From contig NZ_AP025484.1 of NCBI RefSeq assembly GCF_024347455.1, positions 434,001-498,000 on the forward strand: a stretch of 64,000 nt of DNA, given 5' to 3'. A program made the position numbers and the translations under genes. Under the pieces are notes generated by a model, which did not search any database, was not told the origin of the DNA, and saw only the letters and a program-made list of their open reading frames with translations. The first letter of the stretch is position 1. Every line of letters starts with the position of its first letter. Below are positions 63,647 to 64,000 of this stretch, in pieces. This DNA comes from Vibrio echinoideorum (GTDB lineage: Bacteria; Pseudomonadota; Gammaproteobacteria; Enterobacterales; Vibrionaceae).

Positions 63647-64000
63647 ATGGCTTGTAAACCACTTGCACTGATAATAACTGGAATATTATTAATGCCGAAT
63701 TTTGCTAGCGCTAATGTTGACATTTCGAAAGCCGAAAGTGATCAAGCAGCAGAACAGGCAGCAAAGGAACTTGCAAACCCAAACACAGCTTACGCTAGCC
63801 TCAATCTAAAGCTTCAGTATTCAGGTGGTTACGATGGAGGAGGAGGTGCTTTCGCGACCGTCTTACAGCCGACATTGCCGCTTCCAATGGATAATGGTGA
63901 TAAAGTGATTTTCCGCCCGGCTATCTCTTATGTACAGAACGATTTCTATATGGATACACCAGCAAGCTCGCAGCATATGGATCAGTCCGGCGTTACAGAC
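63647..64000 (+). CDS. Exported protein, 5' part (cut by the window end)
   Basis: ATG at 63647 follows GAAGAGAGGG and opens a frame of 118 codons that runs off the window. The first 25 residues look like a signal peptide (LALIITGILLMPNFASA-NVD). The mature part has an Ala/Glu-rich helix (ESDQAAEQAAKEL) and then beta-like segments (TAYASLNLKLQYSGGY, FATVLQPTLPLPM, KVIFRPAISYVQNDF), suggesting an outer-membrane or beta-barrel protein. I cannot assign a family from this part. Confidence 0.65.
   Translation, partial: MACKPLALIITGILLMPNFASANVDISKAESDQAAEQAAKELANPNTAYASLNLKLQYSGGYDGGGGAFATVLQPTLPLPMDNGDKVIFRPAISYVQNDFYMDTPASSQHMDQSGVTD

Overview
The window reads as a chromosomal segment of a marine Vibrio, probably close to the Splendidus clade. 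The evidence is a gbpA gene behind a cyclic-di-GMP-I riboswitch, Vibrio-type ktrAB, a pbfA/phnW/phnX phosphonate cluster like the one described from V. splendidus, and a kbl-tdh pair. In V. cholerae, gbpA and kbl-tdh lie on chromosome II, so a chromosome II origin is plausible but inferred. Coding density is high. I see no IS element, prophage, CRISPR array, tRNA or rRNA.

Layout. 0-3.4 kb: gbpA (minus strand) with its riboswitch, then a small HTH protein, a DUF3313-like lipoprotein and a DUF3820 protein. 3.7-13.1 kb: aroG; a cpsB-manB pair for GDP-mannose; an MscS-family channel divergent from ktrAB (osmotic adaptation); msrAB and an OsmC-like protein. 13.3-14.3 kb: an OmpA-family porin with a structured leader. 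14.7-26.0 kb: an aminophosphonate catabolism cluster. phnX-pbfA-phnW run on the minus strand; phnS, a FAD aminophosphonate oxidoreductase, phnT, a fused PhnU-type permease, phnR and an EamA-type carrier run on the plus strand. Three near-identical 12-bp palindromes sit only at its promoters and are candidate PhnR operators.

26-33.7 kb: a Fur-box-preceded siderophore-interacting protein, a POT peptide transporter, L-serine deaminase, a YdcF-like protein, a membrane protein, a DUF333 lipoprotein and a NUDIX hydrolase. 34-36.8 kb: a secreted GEVED/LruC-domain protein with a partner lipoprotein. 37-40.6 kb: an asymmetric MdlAB-type ABC exporter. 40.8-47.6 kb: two uncharacterised small proteins, a cytochrome b561, a TPR membrane protein, an M23 endopeptidase, a YbjQ protein, and a LysR regulator divergent from a DMT permease. 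47.6-53.2 kb: a large HD-GYP protein divergent from a GGDEF protein, then a YcdX-type PHP phosphatase. 53.4-60.7 kb: cytochrome b562, a DUF2946/PepSY pair, a LysR-VOC operon divergent from an MFS permease, and an XRE-domain protein convergent with an EAL phosphodiesterase. 61.1-63.4 kb: kbl-tdh. The window closes with the start of an exported protein.

Two themes cut across the window. Cyclic dinucleotide signalling recurs: a riboswitch, GGDEF, EAL and HD-GYP. Short degenerate tandem duplications also recur at or just after stop codons of otherwise unrelated genes (ktrB, the NUDIX gene, the M23 gene, ybjQ, the DMT gene, the VOC gene, and downstream of phnS). That second pattern, the candidate PhnR operators and an in-frame 18-bp repeat inside pbfA are the least expected things I found.
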